Shown here one piece after another: positions 1 to 6,689 of a stretch of DNA of 7,794 nucleotides. The stretch is from an uncultured Selenomonas sp. (lineage in GTDB: Bacteria; Bacillota; Negativicutes; Selenomonadales; Selenomonadaceae), in contig CALYVJ010000069.1 of the NCBI GenBank assembly GCA_945494195.1, positions 1-7,794 of the forward strand. Reading direction: 5' to 3'. Position numbers and translations under genes: made by a program. Each line of letters begins with the position of its first letter. Positions within the stretch are counted from its first letter, which is position 1. Below the pieces are notes generated by a model, which saw only the letters and a program-made list of their open reading frames with translations, had not been told where the DNA came from and made no database searches.

Positions 1-217
1 GGCTATTCTGGGCGGAATTATTGGCCAGTTGCTGATGAATGTGGAGGCGCTTTCAGGATTGATGCCGTATTTAGTGGCGACATATCCCGTGTTTGACGTG
101 CAGCCGTTTACGATTAATCTCTATGTAATCCAGTTGACGTTAGGACTGGCGTTTGCACCGAATCTCATGAGTATTTTCGGGATCGTTTTGGCTATCGTAT
201 TGTTCCGCCGGTATTGA
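1..217 (+). CDS. DUF4321 domain-containing small membrane protein, 3' part
   Basis: The left edge cuts this gene; the reading frame is open from base 2, giving 71 residues before the TGA at 215-217. It begins with a Gly/Ile-rich hydrophobic stretch (AILGGIIGQLL). It ends with a hydrophobic helix and a basic tail (SIFGIVLAIVLFRRY). Between them is a segment of the type 'tFTINLYVIQLTLGLAFAPN'. This pattern, together with the position just upstream of maf, matches the DUF4321 family of about 80-90 residue proteins found before maf-radC-mreB in Firmicutes. The function of the family is unknown; two membrane helices are likely. Only the first ten to twenty residues should be missing. A TTG at 29 could open a shorter frame, but the upstream sequence continues the membrane segment, so it is probably internal. 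Family assignment is from memory of the pattern, not a search. Confidence 0.7.
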   Translation, partial: AILGGIIGQLLMNVEALSGLMPYLVATYPVFDVQPFTINLYVIQLTLGLAFAPNLMSIFGIVLAIVLFRRY

Positions 218-229
218 GAGGGGGAAGTT

Positions 230-820
230 ATGATTATTTTGGCATCGGGTTCACCACGCAGAAAAGAACTCCTGGAACAGGTCGGAGCTAGTTTCATGGT
301 TTTGGTAAGTGATGCTGCGGAGGAAAGCAGCGATTTGCTGGCGCCAGAAGAACTGGTGAGAAAAAATGCCGTAGCGAAGGCAAAGGCCGTAGCTGCCGAG
401 CATCCGGAAAGACCGGTGCTGGGGGCTGATACGGTGGTTTCGCTGGACGGGCATACGTATGGGAAGCCGTGTGATACGAAAGAGGCTTGCCGCATGTTGG
501 AGACTTTTTCTGGTCGTACCCATCAGGTATCTACCGGTATAGCACTGGTGGTGAAGGGCGAAATCTACACAGATGTGGTAACGACGAAGGTCACTTTTGG
601 CACGATGACCCAAGAGGAGATTTCCCGCTATGCAGAGACAGGGGAGCCCCTGGATAAGGCTGGAGCATATGCTGTGCAGGGAATCGCAGCGCAATTTATT
701 GAGAAAATAGAGGGTTCGTACTCCAATGTGGTTGGTTTGCCGTTGTATGCAGTCACACAGCTTGCTAGAAAGGCAGGCGTTGATTTGTATGACAATCATG
801 GTGAGAGATTTACCGGTTAA
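230..820 (+). CDS. maf: Maf family nucleoside triphosphate pyrophosphatase
   Basis: Encodes 196 residues, the usual Maf length. Maf proteins hydrolyse non-canonical or excess nucleoside triphosphates (dTTP, UTP and modified pyrimidines in the YhdE-type subgroup) to the monophosphate and pyrophosphate in the cytoplasm, and overexpression can block septum formation. Visible motifs are the N-terminal phosphate-binding ASGSPRR (residues 5-11), the conserved lysine region around K50-K52, GADTVV with the presumed catalytic Asp67, GKP at 78-80, and DKAGAYAVQG at 142-151, followed by a GSYSNVVGLPL-type segment. These favour the dTTP/UTP pyrophosphatase subgroup, although the exact substrate is inferred. 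The ATG at 230 is preceded by a purine-rich ribosome binding site (about 216-224) and lies 12 nt after the DUF4321 stop, so it is probably cotranscribed with it. Its 3' end overlaps the radC start. Confidence 0.95.
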   Translation: MIILASGSPRRKELLEQVGASFMVLVSDAAEESSDLLAPEELVRKNAVAKAKAVAAEHPERPVLGADTVVSLDGHTYGKPCDTKEACRMLETFSGRTHQVSTGIALVVKGEIYTDVVTTKVTFGTMTQEEISRYAETGEPLDKAGAYAVQGIAAQFIEKIEGSYSNVVGLPLYAVTQLARKAGVDLYDNHGERFTG

Positions 821-1478
821 AGAACGTCCCAGGGAGAAGCTGTTGGCGGCCGGCGCAGCTGGCCTGAGCAATACTGAGCTTTTGGCGGTGCTACTTCGCA
901 CAGGGACAAGGGATAAGTCCGTTCTGCGGATTGCCGAAGAAGTTCTGGCGTACTATAAAGAACGGGGGCTGTTGGCGATTGCCCATATTCCCGTGGCGGA
1001 ACTGGCGGCAATTCACGGGGTAGGAAAGGCGAAGGCCGCCACTATCCTGGCAGCGGTGGAGCTGGGCCGGCGCTTGTCGGTACTGGCCGCTGAATCGGTG
1101 GAAGTGGTTAATGGTCCAGAAGATGTGGCGCATTTTGCCATGCCACGGTTCCAGTTCGAACTGCGGGAACATTTTGCCGTCATGCTGCTTGATACCAAGA
1201 ATCATATTTTGGGATTGCACGATGTTTCCGTGGGAAGCCTGCAGGCTTCGGTGGTACATCCGCGCGAGGTGTTCCGGACGGCGGTGGACTATGCGGCGGC
1301 TTCCATGATTTTGCTGCACAATCACCCCAGTGGGGACCCTACACCTAGCCGTGAAGACATAGCCGTGACGACACGGTTGGTTAAGGCGGGGAAAATCATG
1401 GATATCCCGGTGCTGGATCATGTCATCATCGGACGTAACCGGTATGTCAGCTTGAAAGACAAGGGCTTGATGTCATAG
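789..1478 (+). CDS. radC: RadC family JAMM-domain protein (UPF0758)
   Basis: Encodes 229 residues from ATG 789, matching the usual family length of about 225. An N-terminal helix-hairpin-helix region (IHGVGKAKA, residues 75-83) precedes a JAMM/MPN+ metalloprotease-like domain. The zinc-binding set is complete: Glu160 in HPREVF, His177 and His179 in HNHPSGDP, Ser187 and Asp190 (H-x-H-x7-S-x2-D). Despite the name, a role in recombinational repair was not upheld in E. coli, and the biochemical function is unsettled. Start choice: the frame is open further upstream, but the family begins close to a 'RDLPxxERPREKL' motif. ATG 789 has a purine stretch (AGGCAGG, 771-777) upstream, while ATG 798 lacks one. 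The start lies inside maf, giving a 32-nt overlap (23 nt if 798 is used) and suggesting translational coupling. The radC stop codon is part of an inverted repeat. Confidence 0.93.
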   Translation: MTIMVRDLPVKERPREKLLAAGAAGLSNTELLAVLLRTGTRDKSVLRIAEEVLAYYKERGLLAIAHIPVAELAAIHGVGKAKAATILAAVELGRRLSVLAAESVEVVNGPEDVAHFAMPRFQFELREHFAVMLLDTKNHILGLHDVSVGSLQASVVHPREVFRTAVDYAAASMILLHNHPSGDPTPSREDIAVTTRLVKAGKIMDIPVLDHVIIGRNRYVSLKDKGLMS

Positions 1479-1524
1479 GAGAAAATTGTTATTTTGGGAA
1501 TTTTTCCGTTACAAACTCCTATGA
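1473..1524. repeat. 9-bp perfect inverted repeat between radC and mreB
   Basis: TCATAGGAG (1473-1481) and CTCCTATGA (1516-1524) are exact reverse complements separated by 34 nt. Within the loop, TTGT (1486-1489) can pair with ACAA (1511-1514) and GGAA (1497-1500) with TTCC (1504-1507), so a longer nested hairpin is possible at the end of the radC message. The left arm includes the radC stop codon and the right arm lies in the spacer of the proposed mreB promoter. No T-run follows, so it is not a standard intrinsic terminator. It may be a weak radC 3' structure, an operator, or chance. Confidence 0.5.
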
Positions 1525-1537
1525 TTTGTGCTACAAT
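1508..1537 (+). promoter_or_regulatory. Probable sigma-A promoter of the mre operon
   Basis: The -10 box TACAAT (1532-1537, one mismatch to consensus) carries an extended -10 TG at 1529-1530 (TGCTACAAT). A -35-like GTTACA (1508-1513) lies 18 nt upstream and matches TTGACA at four of six positions. Transcription would start near 1544, giving a leader of about 80 nt before mreB. It sits in the only long gap of the window, directly before a conserved operon. A small dyad, ACAAA (1511-1515) and TTTGT (1525-1529), fills the spacer and could be an operator, but this is speculative. Confidence 0.65.
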
Positions 1538-1569
1538 AAGAGTGCTGTTTTATTTTATGTTGTAATTTC

Positions 1570-1604
1570 GCCGGTGCGATATCGTATTGGCTTGTTTTTG
1601 TTTC
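1570..1604 (+). terminator. Leader hairpin with T-rich tail, possible attenuator before mreB
   Basis: GCCGGTGCG (1570-1578) and CGTATTGGC (1583-1591) can form a 9-bp RNA stem, three of the pairs being G-U, with a 4-nt ATAT loop. It is followed at once by a T-rich run (1592-1603, TTGTTTTTGTTT). That is the layout of an intrinsic terminator, placed in the mreB leader just before the ribosome binding site at 1606-1612. If active it would have to be partial or conditional because the mre genes are normally needed. The G-U pairs and the interrupted T-run reduce its strength, so a translational role or no role is also possible. Confidence 0.4.
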
Positions 1605-1624
1605 GAAGGGAGTTTTTCGGTAAA

Positions 1625-2665
1625 ATGTGGAGTCTTTTTGGTGGTTTATCGCATGATATGGGTATTGACCTGGGTACGGCAAATACCCTGGTGCATGTAA
1701 AGGGCAGAGGAATTGTCCTTCGTGAGCCGTCGGTTGTTGCCATTAAGAGTGATACGGGCGATGTACTGGCAGTCGGTGAGGAAGCTAAACAGATGATTGG
1801 CCGTACACCGGGGAACATCGTGGCAATCCGTCCGATGAAAGACGGTGTTATTGCCGATTTTGATGTAACGCAGGCCATGCTGAAATACTTCATCCGCAAG
1901 GCTATGAATTCGAAGTCTTTTGTTCGCCCGCGTGTTGTTGTTGGCGTTCCTTCCGGCGTTACGGAAGTGGAGAAGCGTGCGGTTATCGACGCGGCTCAGC
2001 AGGCTGGTGCCCGTGAGGCTTATCTGATCGAAGAGCCGATGGCAGCGGCAATCGGGGCTGGTCTGCCGGTTGAGGAAGCAACGGGCAGCATGGTAGTCGA
2101 TATCGGTGGCGGCACGACGGAAATCGCTGTCATCTCCCTGGGCGGTATTGTTACGAGCCGTTCCATTCGCATCGGTGGCGATGAGATGGATTCTGCTATT
2201 GTGCAGTATATCAAGCGCATGTACAATCTCATGATCGGTGAGCGCACGGCTGAAGAAATCAAAATCAACATCGGTACGGCTATCGTCACGCCAGATACGG
2301 ATAAGACGATGGATATCCGTGGCCGTGATCTGGTCAGCGGTCTGCCGAAGACGCTTACCATCCAGGCCCGCGAGATTCGTGATGCCCTCAATGAACCGAT
2401 TTATAAGATTATCGATGCTGTTAAGGGAACGTTGGAGAAGACTCCGCCAGAGCTTGCAGCCGACGTCATGGATCATGGCATCATGATGACGGGCGGCGGC
2501 GCACTGCTGACGAACCTCGATAAGCTCTTGTCCCAGGAGACGGGAATGCCGGTCCTGGTATCAGAAGATGCGCTCTCCTGTGTCGGTGAAGGTACCGGCA
2601 AATCCTTGGAGAATATTGAGCTCTTGAAACGTGTAGTAATGACCTCGAAGAAGTTGAGACAATGA
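1625..2665 (+). CDS. mreB: Rod shape-determining protein MreB (bacterial actin)
   Basis: Encodes 346 residues from ATG 1625, the typical MreB length. MreB is an ATP-dependent actin homologue that forms membrane-associated filaments and guides lateral peptidoglycan synthesis with MreC, MreD, RodA and PBP2. Actin-fold motifs are present: phosphate-1 DLGTANT (15-21), the conserved [13 protein letters not shown] region, phosphate-2 DIGGGTTE (159-166), and the adenosine-binding MTGGGALL around G290-G292. The N-terminus (MWSLFGGLS) is hydrophobic and may aid membrane contact. The frame is open back to 1526, but that extension would run through the promoter and leader and does not resemble MreB. ATG 1625 gives the family N-terminus and follows AAGGGAG at 1606-1612, with a longish 12-nt gap. 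The gene ends in a 4-nt overlap with mreC. The cell-elongation paralogue rather than Mbl is indicated by the mreCD neighbours. Confidence 0.97.
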   Translation: MWSLFGGLSHDMGIDLGTANTLVHVKGRGIVLREPSVVAIKSDTGDVLAVGEEAKQMIGRTPGNIVAIRPMKDGVIADFDVTQAMLKYFIRKAMNSKSFVRPRVVVGVPSGVTEVEKRAVIDAAQQAGAREAYLIEEPMAAAIGAGLPVEEATGSMVVDIGGGTTEIAVISLGGIVTSRSIRIGGDEMDSAIVQYIKRMYNLMIGERTAEEIKINIGTAIVTPDTDKTMDIRGRDLVSGLPKTLTIQAREIRDALNEPIYKIIDAVKGTLEKTPPELAADVMDHGIMMTGGGALLTNLDKLLSQETGMPVLVSEDALSCVGEGTGKSLENIELLKRVVMTSKKLRQ

Positions 2666-3618
2666 GCAGCAGAGTAAGAAAAGATAAGAATCCGCATCGC
2701 AAGACATGGGCTGTGCTATTTGTCATTGTGAGCTTGTTCTGCATCATTTTCTTTGCTGCCAAGGGGCGCTTTCAGGCACCAGCGAACAGTCAGGCTGTGG
2801 CACTGGTGCTATCGCCGTTCCAGCAGGCAGTGTCGTGGATTGGCGGACAGTTGGATTATGTGACCAGTACGGTTTGGGACATCGCTACGGCCCACGAGCA
2901 GAATAAGTTGTTGCGCAATGAAGTGGAACAGCTTCGCATACAGAATCTTGAGACAAGCGAGGCAATGGCGGAGAATGAGAGACTGCGGACGCTTCTGGGC
3001 TATCGTCAGATGACCACGCAGTTTGATATGGTCGCTGCCAGGGTTATTGGCCGTGAGTCGGCTACTTGGTCGCGGATGATTGTCATCAACCGGGGCCAGA
3101 AGGACGGCGTTGCTGTCGACATGGTTGTTGTGACTTCTGAGGGGTTGGTTGGTCATATCGTCGAGGCTGGATGGAATACGTCAAAGGTTCAGCTGATCCT
3201 AGACCCGCGTTCCTCGGTGGGAACCATCGTACAACGGGCTGAGTCCCGGGTGGCCGGAATCGTCCAGGGAGACATGAATAACCCCATGATGCCGCAAATG
3301 GTAAATATTGCGAAGAATGCAGATGTAGTGGAAGACGATGTTATTGTGACATCAGGATTTGGTGGCATCTATCCCAAGGGAATTGTGGTAGGAAGGATTT
3401 CCTCCATAGAAAATGATGCTGGTGGGCTGTTGAAAATCGGCCTGTTGGAGACAGCCGTGGACTTCCAGAAACTGGAAGATGTCATGGTCATCACAGCTTC
3501 ACGCGAGGCACCTCCGGAACCTATAAAACCACCAGTACAGACGCTAGGAACGGAAACGGATCCGGCGGCACAAGCTGCTGAGGCAAAAGCTGCTGCGGCA
3601 GGGGAGAGTCAGAAATGA
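2662..3618 (+). CDS. mreC: Rod shape-determining protein MreC
   Basis: Encodes 318 residues. MreC is a bitopic membrane protein whose extracytoplasmic part contacts and activates PBP2 within the elongasome. A short basic N-terminus ([12 protein letters not shown]) precedes one membrane helix at about 15-33. A coiled coil follows at about 75-112, with the heptad-like run [17 protein letters not shown]. The double beta-barrel domain runs from about 120 to 278 and includes [14 protein letters not shown], the EGLVGHI segment, [10 protein letters not shown] and [13 protein letters not shown]. The last 40 or so residues form a low-complexity tail rich in Ala, Pro, Glu and Lys (from about 279), outside the folded core and likely disordered. 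The ATG overlaps the mreB stop (ATGA) and the upstream ribosome binding site is weak, suggesting translational coupling to mreB. The end overlaps mreD in the same way. Confidence 0.95.
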   Translation: MSSRVRKDKNPHRKTWAVLFVIVSLFCIIFFAAKGRFQAPANSQAVALVLSPFQQAVSWIGGQLDYVTSTVWDIATAHEQNKLLRNEVEQLRIQNLETSEAMAENERLRTLLGYRQMTTQFDMVAARVIGRESATWSRMIVINRGQKDGVAVDMVVVTSEGLVGHIVEAGWNTSKVQLILDPRSSVGTIVQRAESRVAGIVQGDMNNPMMPQMVNIAKNADVVEDDVIVTSGFGGIYPKGIVVGRISSIENDAGGLLKIGLLETAVDFQKLEDVMVITASREAPPEPIKPPVQTLGTETDPAAQAAEAKAAAAGESQK

Positions 3619-4115
3619 ATAAGTTTGGAAAACTGGCACTTTTTGTAATTATGCTTTATGTGGTGCAATCGTCTCTGTTGACGCTGATTGCTTATCACGG
3701 AATCGGTCCAGACCTCATGCTGCTGCTTACCGTATCCTACGCATTTTTGCGGGGGATGCGGTATGGTGGCCTGATGGGATTTGCCACGGGCTTATTACAA
3801 GAATTGGCAACGGGAACGTTTCTGGGGATCCATGCTTTCTCGCAGCTTTTGATTGGCTTGTTCTTTGGCCGTTTTTCCGACCGGGTATTTAAGGAGCAGT
3901 TTTTCTTGCCTGTATTTGCATCGGTAGCGGCAATTGTGGCAAACTATTTTATTTTGGCGTTGCTTATGGTATTATTAGGTTATCGCTTTAATCTGGTGGG
4001 CAATATGGAATCTATGCTGGTTCCCATGCTCATCTATCAGCTGGCATTTGCCTATCCAGTGCATCGCTTTGCCTATGCTTTGGATAAGAAGCTCAGCAAA
4101 AAAGAAAAACACTGA
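3615..4115 (+). CDS. mreD: Rod shape-determining protein MreD
   Basis: Encodes 166 residues, a normal MreD length. MreD is a polytopic inner-membrane partner of MreC in the elongasome. About five hydrophobic segments can be seen: residues 6-26, 31-44, 52-78, 95-118 and 132-147. The central GLLQELATGTFLGIHAFSQLLIG resembles the conserved MreD core (GLL-x-D/E-x3-G-x2-G); here the acidic position is preceded by Gln. The C-terminus is strongly basic (DKKLSKKEKH), consistent with a cytoplasmic end. The ATG overlaps the mreC stop by 4 nt and follows a GGGGAGAG ribosome binding site (3601-3608). A terminator-like hairpin begins 3 nt after the stop. Sequence identity within MreD is generally low, so the call leans on hydropathy plus operon position; both agree. 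Confidence 0.93.
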   Translation: MNKFGKLALFVIMLYVVQSSLLTLIAYHGIGPDLMLLLTVSYAFLRGMRYGGLMGFATGLLQELATGTFLGIHAFSQLLIGLFFGRFSDRVFKEQFFLPVFASVAAIVANYFILALLMVLLGYRFNLVGNMESMLVPMLIYQLAFAYPVHRFAYALDKKLSKKEKH

Positions 4116-4117
4116 TT

Positions 4118-4144
4118 AAGGCACCTTGCGGGGTGCCTTTCGTT
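4118..4144 (+). terminator. Intrinsic terminator-like hairpin after mreD
   Basis: AAGGCACC (4118-4125) pairs perfectly with GGTGCCTT (4132-4139) around a 6-nt loop, followed by an imperfect T-run (TTTCGTT up to 4144). The stem is strong but the T-run is interrupted by C and G, so termination is probably partial. It would lower transcription of mrdA relative to mreBCD. No separate promoter is visible between it and mrdA. Confidence 0.6.
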
Positions 4145-4146
4145 AT

Positions 4147-4153
4147 GGGAGAG
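4147..4153 (+). promoter_or_regulatory. Ribosome binding site deciding the TTG start of mrdA
   Basis: GGGAGAG lies 7 nt before TTG 4161. No ATG or GTG in the mrdA frame sits at an equally good distance, and the TTG gives a short cytoplasmic N-terminus before the membrane anchor as expected for PBP2. The ATG codons at 4145 and 4171 are in other frames. Confidence 0.7.
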
Positions 4154-4160
4154 ATAATTC

Positions 4161-5954
4161 TTGGTCGAGAATGATGAATTTGGCGGCAGATTAAAAGTCC
4201 TGAGCTGGCTTTGCGTGCTGGTCATTGCCGTACTCATCGGGCGGGCAGGTTACCTGCAGATTTATCAGGGAGAATACTACGCGGAGCTTGCCGAGGGCAA
4301 CCGTATTCGTATTATTCCTTCGATGGCCCCGCGGGGAACGTTTTATGATTGCAACGGGGAGCTTTTGGTACAGAATCGTCCGGGCTTTACGGTATCTTTG
4401 CTGCCCTTGACAGCGCCGATTTCTGAGGATGTCATTGAGCGTTTGTCAGAACTCATAAAGGTGCCGGTGGAGGACATCAAGAAAAAAATCGCTATGCATA
4501 GCGGCTTTGATCCGATTCGTATCAAGGCGGATGTCACTCCGGATATTGTCACCATTATTGAAGAACAGAAGGAAAATTATCCGGGGGTTGTCATTGAGGT
4601 GCTGCCGATTCGTGATTACATGAATAAGCAGGAGGCCGCGCATACCTATGGGTATGTCAGTGAAATCAATGATACGGAACTGGAGAAGATGAAGGACGAC
4701 GGGTATAAGACTGGAGACATCATCGGAAAATTTGGCTTGGAAAAAGTCTACGATAAGGAACTGCGTGGCGAAAATGGCGGGCAGCAGGTCGAGGTCGATG
4801 TATCGGGTCGTCCGGTAGAAATCCTTGGGCAAAAAGCTCCAATTCCAGGGGATGATCTCTACCTTACGATTGATAAGAATCTGCAGGCAGCTGCGGAAAA
4901 AGCCGTGGATGATCAGCTAAAAGCTATCAATGCACATGCAGCGGCTGCTGTCGCGCTGAATCCACAGACTGGCGAGATCCTGGCCATCGTAAGCCGTCCG
5001 GCTTTTGACCCGAATTTATTTGCCCATGGGATTTCCACAAAAGATTGGAATGCGTTGAATAACAACCCCTATCATCCCATGGATAATAAGGCGATTTCTG
5101 GTGAGTATCCCCCAGGTTCGACCTTTAAGATTGTCACCGGTACCGCCGCTCTGACCGAAGGGGTAGTATCCCCGGAGGAACTTATCAACGATACGGGCCG
5201 CCACTGGATTATCCCGAAAGGCAACTCGGAGGGGGAAGCATTAGGGCTGATCAACTTCCGTCAGGCTATGGCGCATTCGGATAATGTCTATTTCTATGAA
5301 ATGGGGAATCGCCTGGGAATTGACCGGTTGGAAAAATACGCGCGGATGTTTGGCCTGGGCAAAACGACAGGCATCGACCTTCCGTATGAGGCATCTGGTT
5401 TGGTGGCAAACCGCCGCTACAAAGAATTGAATTTTGAAGACGGCGAATGGTACTTGTCCGAGACCTTTGATGCGGCAATTGGCCAGGGCTTCAATCTAGT
5501 GACGCCCTTGCAGGCTGCTATGGTAATGGGAGAAATCGCTGCCGATGGAAAACGGTATCGCCCGCATGTAGTCAAGCGCATTGTGGGGCCAGATGGCAAG
5601 GTCATCAAAGAATTCCAACCGGAACTTCTGTCGACGCTGGACGTTGATCCCAATGTCATCAAACTGGTTCAGGATGGTCTGCACGATGTTACGAAGTATG
5701 GTACGGCGGCTTCGTCGTTCCAAGGCTTTACTATCGATATTGCTGGTAAGACGGGTACGGCGGAGAACTCCCATGGCAGAGACCATGGCTGGTTTGTTGC
5801 CTATGGCCCGTTCGATAATCCGAATATCGTGGTAGCGGTTATCGTAGAGCAGGGCGGTTTTGGTGCCCAGTCGGCAGTACCGATTGGCCGTAAGATTTTG
5901 GAAGCGGCATTTGGGATTAACCAGCAAAAAGCTGCGCAGCAGCAAAATCCGTAA
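4161..5954 (+). CDS. mrdA: Penicillin-binding protein 2, elongation-specific transpeptidase
   Basis: Encodes 597 residues, slightly shorter than E. coli PBP2 (633). It is a class B, monofunctional D,D-transpeptidase that cross-links new lateral-wall peptidoglycan with RodA and MreC. A single membrane anchor lies at about 12-29. It is followed by the dimerisation/pedestal domain, which opens with the typical APRGTFYDCNGELL (about 56-69) and contains the KFGLEKVYDKELRG segment near 190-203. The transpeptidase domain carries all three penicillin-binding motifs: Ser320-T-F-Lys323 (in PPGSTFK), Ser373-Asp-Asn375, and Lys530-Thr-Gly532. The C-terminus is Gln/Ala rich (QQKAAQQQNP). It starts with TTG, which may restrain expression. 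Assignment to PBP2 rather than the division enzyme PBP3/FtsI rests on the adjacent mreBCD and on the absence of PASTA repeats; the Firmicute sporulation PBPs are a less likely alternative. Confidence 0.94.
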   Translation: MVENDEFGGRLKVLSWLCVLVIAVLIGRAGYLQIYQGEYYAELAEGNRIRIIPSMAPRGTFYDCNGELLVQNRPGFTVSLLPLTAPISEDVIERLSELIKVPVEDIKKKIAMHSGFDPIRIKADVTPDIVTIIEEQKENYPGVVIEVLPIRDYMNKQEAAHTYGYVSEINDTELEKMKDDGYKTGDIIGKFGLEKVYDKELRGENGGQQVEVDVSGRPVEILGQKAPIPGDDLYLTIDKNLQAAAEKAVDDQLKAINAHAAAAVALNPQTGEILAIVSRPAFDPNLFAHGISTKDWNALNNNPYHPMDNKAISGEYPPGSTFKIVTGTAALTEGVVSPEELINDTGRHWIIPKGNSEGEALGLINFRQAMAHSDNVYFYEMGNRLGIDRLEKYARMFGLGKTTGIDLPYEASGLVANRRYKELNFEDGEWYLSETFDAAIGQGFNLVTPLQAAMVMGEIAADGKRYRPHVVKRIVGPDGKVIKEFQPELLSTLDVDPNVIKLVQDGLHDVTKYGTAASSFQGFTIDIAGKTGTAENSHGRDHGWFVAYGPFDNPNIVVAVIVEQGGFGAQSAVPIGRKILEAAFGINQQKAAQQQNP

Positions 5955-5960
5955 TCCATT

Positions 5961-5984
5961 CTGCCGCAACATTTGCTGCGGCAG
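5961..5984 (+). other. Hairpin between mrdA and minC
   Basis: CTGCCGCA (5961-5968) and TGCGGCAG (5977-5984) form a perfect 8-bp GC-rich stem with an 8-nt loop. The next bases (TTGAAGATAAAA) are not a T-run; a run of five Ts appears only at 5997-6001, so this is not a classic intrinsic terminator. The loop and right arm (TTTGCTGC, 5972-5979) can instead pair with GCAGCAAA inside the end of mrdA (5939-5946), an alternative fold that excludes the first. It may be a message-stability or processing element, or a weak terminator. Confidence 0.45.
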
Positions 5985-6018
5985 TTGAAGATAAAATTTT
6001 TAAGAAGTGAGGGCAGCC

Positions 6019-6678
6019 ATGAGTGAAGAAATTGTAAAGATCAAGGGCGGTAAGTCCGGTCTGCAGCTTAGTTTCGCAGATGGTGTTACCTTTGATGATG
6101 TTCGCCAGGATATCGAAGAGAAACTTGCCTCTGGGACAGGTTTTTTCCTGCGTGGCACATTGGTACTTCTTCCCCGTGATGTGTTTACCGAGGCAGAACG
6201 GGGAAAACTCCAGAAGTTATTCCACGAGCATGGCTTGATTTGCCGGACCATGAAGGCGGCAGAGCAGCAGATTCCGTCGGAAAAGGCACGGGAAGAAAGC
6301 AAACAGCATCAGGAAGCGGTAAAAAAGGCAAAGGCCGAGAAGGATAAAGTTCAAGAGATGGTCGTCGTCAACCGCACCTTGCGGGGAGGGCAGGAAATCC
6401 GGACGGAAAGCTCGGTCATGGTCTGTGGTAATGTAAATCCCGGGGCGCAGATTATTGCGGGGGGCAGTATCGATATCCGTGGTACCTGCCGTGGCATGGT
6501 ACATGCGGGAGCCTTTGGCGACAGTACCGCTTTTATCATTGCTGACCATCTGATGCCAACGCAGATCCGCATCTCTAATCTCATTGCCCGGTCTCCGGAC
6601 GAGATGGAGAAAACAGAGCGTGCAGAACGGGCTTTCATCAAAGAAGGTCGTATCGTGATTGAACCAATAGAAAGGTAG
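6019..6678 (+). CDS. minC: Septum site-determining protein MinC
   Basis: Encodes 219 residues from ATG 6019. MinC inhibits FtsZ ring assembly and is brought to the membrane by MinD-ATP, so that division is blocked away from midcell. An N-terminal FtsZ-inhibiting domain spans about residues 4-80 (VKIKGGKSGLQLSF to KLFHEHGL). It is joined by a highly charged, probably helical linker (about 84-113, rich in Lys, Glu and Gln) to the C-terminal beta-helix domain from about 114. That domain includes NRTLRGGQEI and GGSIDIRGTCRGMVHAGAFGD-type repeats. The MinD-binding motif, commonly RSGQ, reads RGGQ at 122-125. The frame opens at GTG 6007, but ATG 6019 has a well-spaced GAGGG (6009-6013) and is preferred. 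The stop is followed by minD after 11 nt. The 64-nt gap from mrdA holds a hairpin and no convincing promoter. Confidence 0.94.
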   Translation: MSEEIVKIKGGKSGLQLSFADGVTFDDVRQDIEEKLASGTGFFLRGTLVLLPRDVFTEAERGKLQKLFHEHGLICRTMKAAEQQIPSEKAREESKQHQEAVKKAKAEKDKVQEMVVVNRTLRGGQEIRTESSVMVCGNVNPGAQIIAGGSIDIRGTCRGMVHAGAFGDSTAFIIADHLMPTQIRISNLIARSPDEMEKTERAERAFIKEGRIVIEPIER

Positions 6679-6689
6679 GAACTGAAAAC

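Noticed and set aside
251..901. 216-codon open frame on the - strand over maf and radC
   Set aside because: It lies opposite two well-supported genes, is rich in Cys, Arg and His without a domain pattern, and has no supporting context.
1482..1507. AT-rich hairpin (AAAATT/AATTTT) as a radC terminator
   Set aside because: The stem has only A-T pairs and would be too weak to terminate; a nested GGAA/TTCC stem is equally short.
1526..1624. N-terminal extension of mreB by 33 codons
   Set aside because: The extension runs through the promoter -10 box and the leader, lacks a ribosome binding site and does not fit MreB N-termini.
1646..2476. Long open frame (276 codons) on the - strand within mreB
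   Set aside because: It is antisense to a clear MreB with full actin motifs, shows no recognisable domain, and is explained by codon bias of the gene on the other strand.
5969..5997. Possible minC promoter with -10 TAAAAT at 5992-5997
   Set aside because: No -35 match at a suitable distance, and it would leave only about 15 nt before the start codon.
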